A stretch of DNA of 64,000 nucleotides. It comes from Desulfovirgula sp. (GTDB taxonomy: Bacteria > Bacillota > Desulfotomaculia > Desulfotomaculales > Desulfovirgulaceae). Both the position numbers and the translations under genes were made by a program. Below the pieces are notes generated by a model, which searched no databases, had not been told where the DNA came from, and saw nothing but the letters and a program-made list of their open reading frames with translations. Location: NCBI GenBank assembly GCA_020725525.1, contig DYEX01000142.1, positions 1-64,000 of the forward strand, given 5' to 3'. Of this stretch, positions 54,576 to 62,369 are shown piece after piece. Position 1 is the first letter of the stretch. The number at the start of each line of letters is the position of its first letter.

Positions 54576-54860
54576 TCACTTCTTATCTGGTGCAGGCAAG
54601 ATCTTCTCCACGTCGGTGTGCGGGCGCGGAATGACGTGCACGGAGACCACTTCTCCAACCCGCTTGGCTGCAGCCGCACCGGCATCAGTGGCAGCCTTGA
54701 CCGCGCCCACGTCGCCACGGACCATAACCGTAACCAGGCCGGAACCGATCTTTTCATAACCCAGCAGGACCACGTTTGCCGCCTTTACCATGGCGTCCGC
54801 CGCTTCGATGGCCGGTACCAGTCCCCGCGTCTCCACCATGCCCAACGCTTCTCCACTCAT
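54576..54860 (-). CDS. pduA: Microcompartment hexameric shell protein, PduA-like
   Basis: A 94-residue single-domain BMC-H protein, the expected main facet component. Motifs are [41 protein letters not shown] and [15 protein letters not shown]. The pore loop KIGSGLV replaces the usual KIGSGLVTV-type PduA sequence with little change. It is the first complete gene of the operon. AGGAGG is 11 bases before the ATG at 54860, and a TTG one codon earlier is possible. It follows a hairpin at 54911-54967. Confidence 0.94.
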   Translation of the reverse strand: MSGEALGMVETRGLVPAIEAADAMVKAANVVLLGYEKIGSGLVTVMVRGDVGAVKAATDAGAAAAKRVGEVVSVHVIPRPHTDVEKILPAPDKK

Positions 54861-54910
54861 CAATAATTCAACCTCCTTAAATATTTGTTGAGTTAATTTG
54901 ATTTATGGTA

Positions 54911-54967
54911 AACCCCCTTCCCGGAGATACCCAGAGCTGGCAGGAATGCCTCCGGGAAGGGGTTTTT
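54911..54967. terminator. Strong hairpin between gldA stub and first shell gene
   Basis: Arms 54914-54926 and 54950-54962 pair perfectly over 13 bases, around a 23-base loop that has its own small stem. Five T follow in the plus direction. In the minus direction only three T follow, after one unpaired G, so it may act there as a leaky attenuator. It lies in the leader of the microcompartment operon. Confidence 0.75.
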
Positions 54968-54975
54968 ACCCATCA

Positions 54976-55143
54976 TTATTCAGCAGTGATACCATGCCGC
55001 CGCAGGTAAGCCTGTCCAATGGCCCTGCCTCCGGTTACAAAGACCTTTTTACCCAGCCTGCTGACATGCTCACCGATTTCCGCCAGTGCCCCCGCTCCCT
55101 GAACATACCTGCCGGGGGCAATCATCACCTTGACCCGGCTCAC
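54976..55143 (-). pseudogene. N-terminal stub of a second gldA-like gene
   Basis: Fifty-five codons from a GTG at 55143 with AGGAGGG six bases upstream, ending in TAA. The text (VKVMIAPGRYVQGAGALAEIG, KKVFVTGGRA) is clearly the N-terminal nucleotide-fold start of a GldA-type dehydrogenase. It is about half identical to the beginning of the gene at 38.3-39.4 kb. Nothing resembling the remaining 310 residues follows; a hairpin and the shell gene come instead. The good ribosome site suggests it is still translated. It may be the remains of a deleted dehydrogenase or a leader peptide gene. Its frame closes after nearly the same number of codons (55) as the other copy (54). Confidence 0.75.
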
Positions 55144-55230
55144 AAGCAACCCTCCTGCACCATATTTGTGAATATTTGTTAAGTAAAAACACTTCCAATC
55201 GTTCCAAATTATCATCTGTTTTTAGCCTAT

Positions 55231-55258
55231 TTATTCGAGGCATCTTATTCGAGGCATC
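55231..55258. promoter_or_regulatory. Tandem 14-base direct repeat, candidate activator site
   Basis: TTATTCGAGGCATC occurs twice without a gap (55231-55244, 55245-55258), upstream of the gldA stub and the microcompartment operon. Downstream on the minus strand TTGGAA and TATTCA about 18 bases apart give a weak promoter. The spacing resembles an AraC-type activator site, probably for the response regulator encoded at 34.7-36.3 kb. Binding is inference. The unit was not seen elsewhere in the window. Confidence 0.5.
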
Positions 55259-55324
55259 CCCCCACCCGGCCTGTGGACAATTATGACTGCACCTAGCACT
55301 TTATTGTGCTCGCTGAGTGGATGC

Positions 55325-55357
55325 AAAAAATATCGTTCACCCCGGAGGATGAACGAT
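55325..55357 (-). terminator. Intrinsic terminator after yabQ
   Basis: Stem ATCGTTCA/TGAACGAT extended by C-G pairs, followed on the minus strand by six T. It ends the yabP-yabQ transcript before the microcompartment operon. Confidence 0.88.
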
Positions 55358-55415
55358 CTGGACAAAACCGTCTTTTCGCATTTTTTTTGAAAGCCTTCAC
55401 CAATCTTGATGCATC

Positions 55416-55985
55416 TTAATCTTTACCGCGCGGGTGCCACCGGCTGCTAAACCGCTGCCACCTGGCGCGCAGGCCGCTTGAAAAACGGTGCACGGGAGGG
55501 GCCAAGACACCTTTACCCGCCCGGCCAATTCCCCTGCCCGCCAGGCGTAAAGCGCGCCCTCCCTGAGCCACGGGCCAGGTGACCAGGAAAAAAAGGACCC
55601 GGAAGGGGAAGGTAAGTATACGCCAGAGGACCAGTGCCCCTGCGGCAATTATTTGGGTCGTACGGAACAGGAAATATATAGTCCGGTAAATTAAACGACG
55701 GGCTGATGAACTGAAAAAGACCAGATGTATCGCCGCCCCCAGGGCCAGTCCCAGCAAAACATAAAAGCGCACCTCACCATTATTGCCCACCAGTAGGAGG
55801 GCAAACACCAGCACCAGCAGGAACATCCAGAAAAGCAAATCACCGACAAAAGTACCGGTCTTCCGGAGGCGGAGCAGTTCCCGCAAAACCCGGTAAAGAT
55901 CATAGGTAAGACCGGAAACCAAACCGATGATCATGGTTAAAAGGAAGGCGTTTAGCTGGTCTGCCAGAGTCATGGGAATCATCAC
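55416..55985 (-). CDS. yabQ: Spore cortex biosynthesis protein YabQ
   Basis: A 189-residue membrane protein needed for cortex formation in Bacillus. Four to five hydrophobic segments are visible (AFLLTMIIGLVSGLTYDLYRV, LLFWMFLLVLVFALLLVG, YVLLGLALGAAIHLVFF, IIAAGALVLWRIL), followed by a very basic C-terminal tail. LTYDLYRVLRE and a late FRTTQIIAAG block fit the family. It follows yabP after 40 bases. Confidence 0.88.
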   Translation of the reverse strand: MMIPMTLADQLNAFLLTMIIGLVSGLTYDLYRVLRELLRLRKTGTFVGDLLFWMFLLVLVFALLLVGNNGEVRFYVLLGLALGAAIHLVFFSSSARRLIYRTIYFLFRTTQIIAAGALVLWRILTFPFRVLFFLVTWPVAQGGRALRLAGRGIGRAGKGVLAPPVHRFSSGLRARWQRFSSRWHPRGKD

Positions 55986-56025
55986 CCCGCCAGTAAAAAA
56001 AGCGCTGCCTGCGCGCTTATGGTCT

Positions 56026-56328
56026 TTATTTTAGCAGCCTTTTCAACACGTTTTGTCCCTTTACCCGGCCCTTCCCCTTACCTTCCTGGAACAAAAAGCT
56101 GGCAAAGAAACCCTCAGCAGTTAAATTGCCTTTTTGCAGGTCCAGTTGAGTGATATGCAAACCCTCGCCCTTTAGAATTAAAAATCCCATGGTGGTGTCC
56201 AGGGTAATCTCCTTTTCGTCAAAGCTTTCCACATGTCGCACACCCTCCACCACCAGGTATTTGCGGTCGGCCAACATTACTTTATGCTTACCTTCCACGG
56301 GCCTCACCCCCGGACTGTTCATTTTCAT
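56026..56328 (-). CDS. yabP: Sporulation protein YabP
   Basis: A 100-residue YabP/YqfC-family protein. Family features are HKVMLADRKYLVVEGVRHVESFDE, LDTTMGFLILKGEGLHI and LTAEGFFASFLF. In Bacillus it is made in the mother cell and needed for cortex. rqcP (S4 domain), which often precedes yabP, was not seen here; a SpoIID-like gene occupies that position. Confidence 0.9.
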   Translation of the reverse strand: MKMNSPGVRPVEGKHKVMLADRKYLVVEGVRHVESFDEKEITLDTTMGFLILKGEGLHITQLDLQKGNLTAEGFFASFLFQEGKGKGRVKGQNVLKRLLK

Positions 56329-56380
56329 ATCTATGCAGACCGGTTAGTTTTATGCAAAAAAAAACGGTGGTTGGCACCAC

Positions 56381-57328
56381 CTATTGCCACAGCTTTCTTA
56401 TTTCGATGTCCTTGAAGTAAAAACGGACAATGTCCTCCGGAGAACGTCCCTTTTGGGCCAGTAGCCTGGCCCCCCACTGGCACATGCCCACACCGTGTCC
56501 GAACCCTTTCCCGGTTAGAACCAGGGCATTGCCCTCTACCCGGGCACTGGTGAGGAGCATGGAGCGCACCCACTCACTGCCCAGGGCCAGGCGGAGTGCC
56601 GGGCCACTCACAGTCACTTTTCCGATCTGCAGTTGCTCGGCCCGGCCAGAGGGGCCGCGGCGCACTATCCGCACCGATGTAATTGGCCCCGGATCCTGCC
56701 CGGTAATCTTCGTTACTGCTGCCCGGACCTGTTCTAAAGGAATGCGCCTCTCCCAATGCCGGTTCTCCGGTGTTGTAATCGACAGGCAGTTATCCCTCGC
56801 GCCCGCCCGTACATAAGGCGTGGGAGTCCTGGTGTAGGCCAGCCCCTCGGCCGCCGAGGCGGTCACACCACCATCGCAGGCATTGAACCAGGCCTTAATA
56901 TAGTCCCCCCTGTACATGGCTACCTCTCCCCGGGTGCGGGCCACTGCCTGGCGCACATTATCGTTAATGCGGGAGGGATCGTAGGCCTGAAACTCCTGGA
57001 CACTGGTGGAGGCATCGGTGCCGTGGAGTTTCTTTACCCGTCCGGCCCTGACGTTTTCCATGGTAAAGGTACGGGCCAGAATGGCCTGGGCTGCCAGGGC
57101 ATTGACCGGCCAGGTCGGTTCCATTTCCGCCGCCACTACGCCGGCCACATAGTCTTCCAGTTTTATGTTTTTCCTTTCACCGGTTTCGTTCACATAGAGG
57201 CTGATGGTAGGCTCCCGGCCGGGGGCGGGAGGTGCCGGTTTGCGGGGTGCCGCCCTGGTGCAGCCGGCAATTAAAAGACCGATCAGGGTGGTGACAATAA
57301 CTGCGCGGGTGAACACAGGCTTCAACAT
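56381..57328 (-). CDS. SpoIID/LytB-domain lipoprotein
   Basis: A 315-residue exported protein. It starts at the ATG at 57328 with GGAGGGG upstream; the open frame extends 33 codons further without support. A hydrophobic segment ends in a lipobox (LLIAGC at about residue 21). The SpoIID domain shows LEDYVAGVVAAEMEPTWPVNALAAQAILARTF (two blocks), FNACDGGVTASAAEGL and the terminal GKGFGHGVGMCQWGAR. SpoIID cleaves peptidoglycan glycan chains denuded of peptides during engulfment. This copy could be SpoIID itself or a paralogue, because spoIID is not normally next to yabP. Confidence 0.88.
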   Translation of the reverse strand: MLKPVFTRAVIVTTLIGLLIAGCTRAAPRKPAPPAPGREPTISLYVNETGERKNIKLEDYVAGVVAAEMEPTWPVNALAAQAILARTFTMENVRAGRVKKLHGTDASTSVQEFQAYDPSRINDNVRQAVARTRGEVAMYRGDYIKAWFNACDGGVTASAAEGLAYTRTPTPYVRAGARDNCLSITTPENRHWERRIPLEQVRAAVTKITGQDPGPITSVRIVRRGPSGRAEQLQIGKVTVSGPALRLALGSEWVRSMLLTSARVEGNALVLTGKGFGHGVGMCQWGARLLAQKGRSPEDIVRFYFKDIEIRKLWQ

Positions 57329-57940
57329 CTTTCTTCCCCTCCGTAGAGAAAAAGGCATTGCTGGCATTTGCCCTTTATTCTTTGCCCGGAGGGATAAAAT
57401 TATGCCCACACCGGCAGTACCTGTCACACCTCCTTACCTTATTAAATTCCGTACGGCCGGCCGGTACGGTAACCCGAAAACTCTTGCCTGTTGATGGCGG
57501 GGTACCGTTATTACACGTTTTAAAACGGCTTTTTTAAAATCAGCCCTACGCATTCCTGGACCAGGCGTCCTCACCTCAAAGGAATACCCCGCACCACCAA
57601 CCGTCTCCCCTTTTGCCGGCCCCTTAAACCGTCAAGGTCCCCTCACCTCCGTGCGCATTCGCGGTCGTAACACCCGGGTGGGAGCACGGCACAAACCCCG
57701 GAAGCCCGGAAACAGTGCCCTTATACCTGGATGCAAGCACTTACCTGCAATGGACTCCCCCCTGCCTGTTCCCCGGATTCCGGTGGGTCTTATGAAACGC
57801 ACGTTTACCACCCCCAATGGTATTTATTGTTAATATTACCACAAATACACACATGCAGTCGACGCTGATTTTCGGCCACAGGGAATAAAATAAGGCCTGT
57901 CCTTTCAGTTAGCTCGTGCATCCGCCCTTTTTGCCTTGAA
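57329..57940. other. Gene-poor gap of about 600 bases between hup and the SpoIID-like gene
   Basis: I find no convincing gene. Several frames of 60-120 codons exist but lack ribosome sites and family features. The stretch contains an imperfect AAAACGGCTTTTTTAAAA-type symmetric A/T block near 57520-57540 and G/C-rich segments. The promoter of the SpoIID-like gene and yabP must lie here, but no sigma-A site is obvious, so a sporulation sigma factor is possible. Confidence 0.5.
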
Positions 57941-57972
57941 AATAAAATAGAGGCCCTATTTTCAGGCCTCTT
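57941..57972 (-). terminator. Intrinsic terminator after hup
   Basis: Stem AGAGGCC/GGCCTCT with a short loop, followed on the minus strand by ATTTTATTTT. It lies 14 bases after the hup stop codon. Confidence 0.85.
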
Positions 57973-57985
57973 TCTGCTTTTACTT

Positions 57986-58267
57986 TTATGTAGCAGTTGA
58001 AACTGCATCCCGCAGGGCTTTGCCGGCTTTGAATACGGGCACACGGGCGGCGGCAATCTCGATTTCTTCCCCCGTTTGTGGGTTGCGGCCCTTGCGGGCA
58101 GCCCGTTCACGAATTTCAAAGGTACCAAAGCCGACCAGCTGAACCTTATCCCCCCGGGCGAGAGCCTCTTCAATGGCGGCCAGCACGGCGCTCACAGCCT
58201 TTTCGGCATCCTTTTTGGTTAATTCTGTTTTCTCAGCCACCTGGGAAATGAGTTCTGCTTTGTTCAT
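57986..58267 (-). CDS. hup: DNA-binding protein HU
   Basis: A 93-residue nucleoid protein. The sequence is classic: [53 protein letters not shown] and [14 protein letters not shown]. The Pro in the RNPQTG arm that intercalates into DNA is present. It lies between mazG and the SpoIID-like gene; mazG-hup is a common pair in clostridia. Confidence 0.97.
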   Translation of the reverse strand: MNKAELISQVAEKTELTKKDAEKAVSAVLAAIEEALARGDKVQLVGFGTFEIRERAARKGRNPQTGEEIEIAAARVPVFKAGKALRDAVSTAT

Positions 58268-58306
58268 AAATACCCCCCTCAGAAGGTTTAGACATAGTCT
58301 GACTTA

Positions 58307-59833
58307 TTATTCGCTAAATCTCTTGGGTTTCCTCCCGGCATGAAAATTATTCCTCTTTTTTTCTATCTGTTCCACCTTCTTTGCCTCCTCCCACCAGGCG
58401 TCGAGCTGGTCCAGGGTAAAGCTGGCCAGGTCACGGCCGCATTGTCGCGCCCTCTCTTCTATATACTGAAAGCGGCGTCGAAAACGGTCGATGGTCCCCG
58501 TCAGGGCCACTTCGGCTTCCACACCCAGCAGCCGGGATAAGTTAACTACTGCAAAGAGCAAATCTCCCAGTTCTCTTTCCAGTTCCGCCGTCCGGCCCCC
58601 GGAAAGGACCTGTCGTACCTCCTGTAACTCCTCGACAACCTTATCCAGGGCACCCCGGTAATCGGGCCAGTCAAAACCAACCCTGGCTGCCCGGGCTTGA
58701 ATAGAGCTGGCCTGCATAAGGGCCGGCAAAGATCGGGGAACTTCTTTTAAAATAGAAACCGGTTCCTGTTTACCTTTTTCCCGGGCCTTAATTTTGTCCC
58801 AGTTAGCCAGCACTTCCGCACTATCCCGCACCGAAATATCTCCAAAGACATGGGGGTGCCGGCGCAGCATTTTAGCGGTAATTCCCTTCACCACATCGTT
58901 TATATTGAAGAAGCCCTGTTCCCTGGCCAGCTGGCTGTGAAATACTATTTGTAACAATAAGTCTCCCAATTCCTCACAAAGTTTATACATGTCTTCCTGG
59001 TCAATAGCTTCCAGCACTTCGTAGGCCTCTTCCAGCAAGAAGGGGCGCAGGCTGCGGTGGGTCTGCTCCCGGTCCCAGGGACAACCCCTCTCGCCCCGCA
59101 GGGTGGCCATCACCTCTACCAGGGAGTCCAGGGGATAATGGCACTGCCCGGCTGCCCCGGGGCAGGGGGGAAGATACAGGCTGGTTAAATGATCAAACCA
59201 GTCCAGCCGGTCCAGCTCATAGAGAGGGTGCTCCTCAATCCGCTCCAAATCCGGCACCCCTGCCGCCCGTATCACCGTCACTGGATGTGTTTCGGGGTAA
59301 TACTCCATTAAGGTGAGTTTTACGTCTGAAGCCACAAGACGGCTGTAAACCTGAAAAACAATGTTGGCTACCCCCGGTACCGGTTTCTGCCGGTCAAGGC
59401 GCAAACCGTCCACCAGGTGTAAACCATTAACCGGATCCAGTCCCAGGGCGGCACAAACCACATCCAGAAAACTCATGGCCGGAAGAACATCTACTTTCAA
59501 GCCCCGCCGGGGCCCCTCCTGCAACACGAGGCGCACAGCCTCTTCCGCCACCAGAGGATGGCCGGGCACGGCAAAAACCAGCGGTTCCCTGGCCGCTTCA
59601 CTTAAAAGGGTTTCGGCCATATAGCGGTACACGTCCTGAAAATCTTGACCGGTTTCGTAGAGGTAATCAAAGGTCTTAAAAGGGACCCCCTTTTCTTTCA
59701 GCCAGGGAACTACCGGATGTTGCTCTGTACGTATAAATACTCGTTTCCCTCCCTGCAACACCTCCCATACGGACAGGGGCAGGTGTCCGGGATGACCCGG
59801 CCCCAATCCAACCACGGTAATCTCTGCACCCAT
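58307..59833 (-). CDS. mazG: Tetrapyrrole methylase-MazG fusion (YabN)
   Basis: A 508-residue two-domain protein. Residues 1-220 resemble uroporphyrin-III/tetrapyrrole methylases (ITVVGLGPGHPGHLPLSV, VFAVPGHPLVAEEAVRLVLQ). The rest has tandem MazG domains (GCPWDREQTHRSLRPFLLEEAYEVLEAI, LCEELGDLLLQIVFHSQLA, RRHPHVFGD), which hydrolyse abnormal nucleoside triphosphates. This fusion is standard in Bacillota. The ATG at 59833 is preceded by a small hairpin (AAACCCG/CGGGTTT) rather than a clear ribosome site. It lies between spoVT and hup. Confidence 0.95.
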   Translation of the reverse strand: MGAEITVVGLGPGHPGHLPLSVWEVLQGGKRVFIRTEQHPVVPWLKEKGVPFKTFDYLYETGQDFQDVYRYMAETLLSEAAREPLVFAVPGHPLVAEEAVRLVLQEGPRRGLKVDVLPAMSFLDVVCAALGLDPVNGLHLVDGLRLDRQKPVPGVANIVFQVYSRLVASDVKLTLMEYYPETHPVTVIRAAGVPDLERIEEHPLYELDRLDWFDHLTSLYLPPCPGAAGQCHYPLDSLVEVMATLRGERGCPWDREQTHRSLRPFLLEEAYEVLEAIDQEDMYKLCEELGDLLLQIVFHSQLAREQGFFNINDVVKGITAKMLRRHPHVFGDISVRDSAEVLANWDKIKAREKGKQEPVSILKEVPRSLPALMQASSIQARAARVGFDWPDYRGALDKVVEELQEVRQVLSGGRTAELERELGDLLFAVVNLSRLLGVEAEVALTGTIDRFRRRFQYIEERARQCGRDLASFTLDQLDAWWEEAKKVEQIEKKRNNFHAGRKPKRFSE

Positions 59834-59969
59834 AACCAAACCCGCAAAAACCGGGTTTTTACACCCCCAATGCTAATATCGTCATCACATAAAAGTAATT
59901 ATACATCAAGACACAAATAAGGTACAATATTGAAAACCCCCGGGGGAAAACATAACGGCCTTACCCAAC

Positions 59970-59996
59970 AAAAAAGTGGCCCGGCAGGCCACCTTT
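59970..59996 (-). terminator. Intrinsic terminator after spoVT
   Basis: Stem GTGGCC/GGCCAC with a small loop and six T on the minus strand, directly after the spoVT stop. Confidence 0.88.
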
Positions 59997-60557
59997 TTAC
60001 TGTTCCATTTGTTTGGCCAGGAAGCCGGCTGCCGTTTCGGCCAGCTTCAACTCCAGTTCGCCCATTTTTACGTCCGGTTCCCTGGATGCCAGAATCACCG
60101 CCCCGATGGGATCGCCTTCGGCAATGATGGGGGCAATCACTTCCGCCGAATATTTGCATTCCCCTTCTTCCGCCGTCAGACATTCCTTGCAGTAAGGATC
60201 TTCCCCGGGATTATTAATGACCACTGCCTTGCGTTCTTCCATCACCTTTTCCACAGCCGCACCAATGGGTTTATTCAGGTATTCCTTCTTGGGCGCCCCG
60301 GCAACGGCAATAATGGTATCCCGGTCGGCAATGCAGGCAATGTGTCCCAGGGCTTCATGCAGCGAATCGGCATATTCTTTGGCGAAGTCCCCCAACTCGC
60401 CAATGGGCGAGTATTTTTTTAAGATTACTTCACCTTCCCTGTCCACGAAAATCTCCAGAGGGTCCCCTTCACGGATGCGAAGCGTCCTTCTGATTTCCTT
60501 GGGAATTACCACTCTTCCTAGATCGTCAATGCGGCGAACAATACCCGTTGCTTTCAT
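59997..60557 (-). CDS. spoVT: Stage V sporulation transcription factor SpoVT
   Basis: A 186-residue forespore regulator of sigma-G genes. The N-terminal AbrB/swapped-hairpin DNA-binding domain is MKATGIVRRIDDLGRVVIPKEIRRTLRIREGDPLEIF (two blocks). The C-terminal GAF-like domain follows (EALGHIACIADRDTIIAVAG, PIIAEGDPIGAVILAS). It is slightly longer than the Bacillus protein (178). The ATG at 60557 is chosen over the GTG two codons earlier by family fit. The 190-base gap upstream is A/T-rich. Confidence 0.95.
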   Translation of the reverse strand: MKATGIVRRIDDLGRVVIPKEIRRTLRIREGDPLEIFVDREGEVILKKYSPIGELGDFAKEYADSLHEALGHIACIADRDTIIAVAGAPKKEYLNKPIGAAVEKVMEERKAVVINNPGEDPYCKECLTAEEGECKYSAEVIAPIIAEGDPIGAVILASREPDVKMGELELKLAETAAGFLAKQMEQ

Positions 60558-60750
60558 GGTCACCCTTCCCTCCCTTTTTGCAATCTGGCGCTTAAAGTTC
60601 CCAGTGATAGTATATAACAGGAGGGAGAGACTTATTCATTTTTTTCCAATGTAAAACAAATATTTTTCATTTTTGTGGACAAAGGGTTTTATTCCCGCTT
60701 TTGCTGGATAAATCTCTTTCCCTGTCTACCGGCGGCGAGGTTCCGCCATT

Positions 60751-60894
60751 TTAAAAAAATAAGAGAATGACGATCAGGATTAACGCCGCCAGGGAAAGGG
60801 CCAGATAATCCTCCAGCCTTTCCGTAACAAACACGGAAAAAAATTCTTCCTCATCCCCCGGAGAACGTTCATTTTTATCCGGATATAGCAACAT
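60751..60894 (-). CDS. Small single-span membrane protein of 47 residues
   Basis: A short acidic N-terminal part (YPDKNERSPGDEEEFFSVFV) is followed by one C-terminal membrane segment (LEDYLALSLAALILIVILLFF). AAAGGGG lies a few bases before the ATG at 60894, 22 bases after the YeiH-family stop, so the two are probably co-transcribed. I know of no named family. It might be an accessory subunit of the transporter or a sporulation-linked small protein. Confidence 0.6.
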   Translation of the reverse strand: MLLYPDKNERSPGDEEEFFSVFVTERLEDYLALSLAALILIVILLFF

Positions 60895-60916
60895 TTCTGG
60901 CACCCCTTTACATTTT

Positions 60917-62041
60917 TCAGGGTTCCCGCGGTACAAACAGGATCACCACCATCAGGGCCAGCAGGGCCTTTACAAAGGCGGCCACAGTGCCCACCAGAAG
61001 CGGCTTGCTCCCCGCCCGGCGCAATTCAGCCAGAGATATCCGCATCCCCTGGCCGGCCAGGCCGATGGCAAAAAACCAGCTGTACAGGTGCCGGATGATG
61101 GTAAGCTCCCTGGAAGGGGGCGACGTGGGCCCCAAAAAGCCGAAGGAAGTGAGAAAAACCATGGTCAGGAAACCCAGCACAAAAACGGGAAATTTACTCC
61201 ACAGACCGGTATTAATGTTGACTTCGTCCTCCGCCGTGAAGTAGCGGCTGGCAAACAAGGCCAGAAAAAGCACCACGAAGGGCAGGAAAATTACCCGCGT
61301 CAGGTTGTAAATCTCCCCCGTTTTCAGGCTTTCTGAAGGATGGGTGACGGTACCGGGGTCAAAGGTGAGGCATACTGCCAGAACCTGACCGGAACTCATT
61401 ATGCCCGTACCGGCCCATACGCCAAACTGGTGGGGGCTCAAACCCACCAGCGTACCCACCACCGGAAAGATAAACAGGCTTATCAGGCCAAAGAAAAGAA
61501 TGGTGGCGATGGAGTACACCACATCGGTGGTCTTTGCCCGCACCGCCGGGGCGGTGGCCAGGATGGCCGAAACACCGCATACCGCCGTGCCTGCCGCCAG
61601 GGTGGCCGCACCGGCCGGGTCCATACCCACCCTTTTTCCCAGCCAGACGGTAAACAACAGCATAAAGACGATAAAGCCGACGATGATGAGAACGGCCGTA
61701 CTGCCCAGCCTGGCCAGATCAGTAACGCTGTAAAGCGAACCCAGCAAAATAACGCCTATTTTAATGAACAGGCTGGAAGTTCGGATACCTGCCGCCGCCC
61801 AGCGGGGTATGCCTAAAAGATTCCCCACCAGCATACCCAGGATGATAGAGATAAGAATGTGGTTCAGATGAAGAATATCAATAAACACCCTCCTGGCCAG
61901 GGGGCTGCCGGCGAGAAGATTCTCCAACCCCGGCCACCAGGGCAATCCCAAATCGCCTCCCCCCCGGGCCAGAAAGGCAATTAAAAACATGAGAAAAATC
62001 CCGGGGAAAGTTTTGAATATAATGGATACCTTCAAGGGCAA
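60917..62041 (-). CDS. YeiH-family (UPF0324) putative anion exporter
   Basis: A 374-residue integral membrane protein with about ten to eleven hydrophobic segments. The family features AAAGIRTSSLFIKIGVILLGSLYS, AATLAAGTAVCGVSAILATAPAV and GTGIMSSGQVLAV are visible. The family is often annotated as a sulfate exporter, but transport has rarely been shown. In a possibly sulfate-reducing lineage, sulfur anion transport is plausible. The start is TTG at 62041 behind GGGGGAGG. Confidence 0.87.
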   Translation of the reverse strand: MPLKVSIIFKTFPGIFLMFLIAFLARGGGDLGLPWWPGLENLLAGSPLARRVFIDILHLNHILISIILGMLVGNLLGIPRWAAAGIRTSSLFIKIGVILLGSLYSVTDLARLGSTAVLIIVGFIVFMLLFTVWLGKRVGMDPAGAATLAAGTAVCGVSAILATAPAVRAKTTDVVYSIATILFFGLISLFIFPVVGTLVGLSPHQFGVWAGTGIMSSGQVLAVCLTFDPGTVTHPSESLKTGEIYNLTRVIFLPFVVLFLALFASRYFTAEDEVNINTGLWSKFPVFVLGFLTMVFLTSFGFLGPTSPPSRELTIIRHLYSWFFAIGLAGQGMRISLAELRRAGSKPLLVGTVAAFVKALLALMVVILFVPREP

Positions 62042-62369
62042 AAGCCGGGGCCTCCCCCCAGTAAATTTATCTGAAGTAAAATTGTATCAAAAAAGAGGGC
62101 TGAAAAAAAGACCCTATCATGAAAACGTAATTTCGGGAAACAAAATTATGATTTCAGGACAAAAAACCGTAATTATATGCCAGTTAGATGGAGATTTAAT
62201 TAGTTATTACGATAAAAGTGGGATGAGAGCAAAAGGGAAATCCATGTTTTTACAGGCGAGGGGGGATAAACGGGCCGTTAAAACAACTGAAATTATGTTG
62301 AATTACTCTGTTGCAATTTTAAATTGAACCGGTTTAATACCACCAGAGAAAAAGAAGGGGGTTGAGAGT
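62042..62369. promoter_or_regulatory. Divergent intergenic region with plus-strand promoter
   Basis: 328 A/T-rich bases between two divergent genes. On the plus strand TTGCAA (62311-62316) and TTAATA (62334-62339) are 17 bases apart, and AAGAAGGGGG stands before the ATG at 62370. A 112-codon plus frame (61989-62327) overlaps the YeiH gene antisense and lacks family features, so I leave it out. A GAGGGGGGATAAACGGGCCG stretch near 62259-62278 has no recognised meaning. Confidence 0.55.

Noticed and set aside
54861-55400. Cobalamin riboswitch before the B12-dependent operon
   Set aside because: I looked for a B12-box-like element and the expected long folded leader. Only direct repeats, a short frame and one hairpin are present.
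57632-57817. A 61-codon minus-strand frame in the hup-SpoIID gap, checked as a possible rqcP
   Set aside because: No S4 domain features; Arg/Gly/Pro-rich chance translation.
61989-62327. A 112-codon plus-strand frame
   Set aside because: It overlaps the YeiH gene antisense, has no ribosome site or family features, and is likely chance in A/T-rich DNA.
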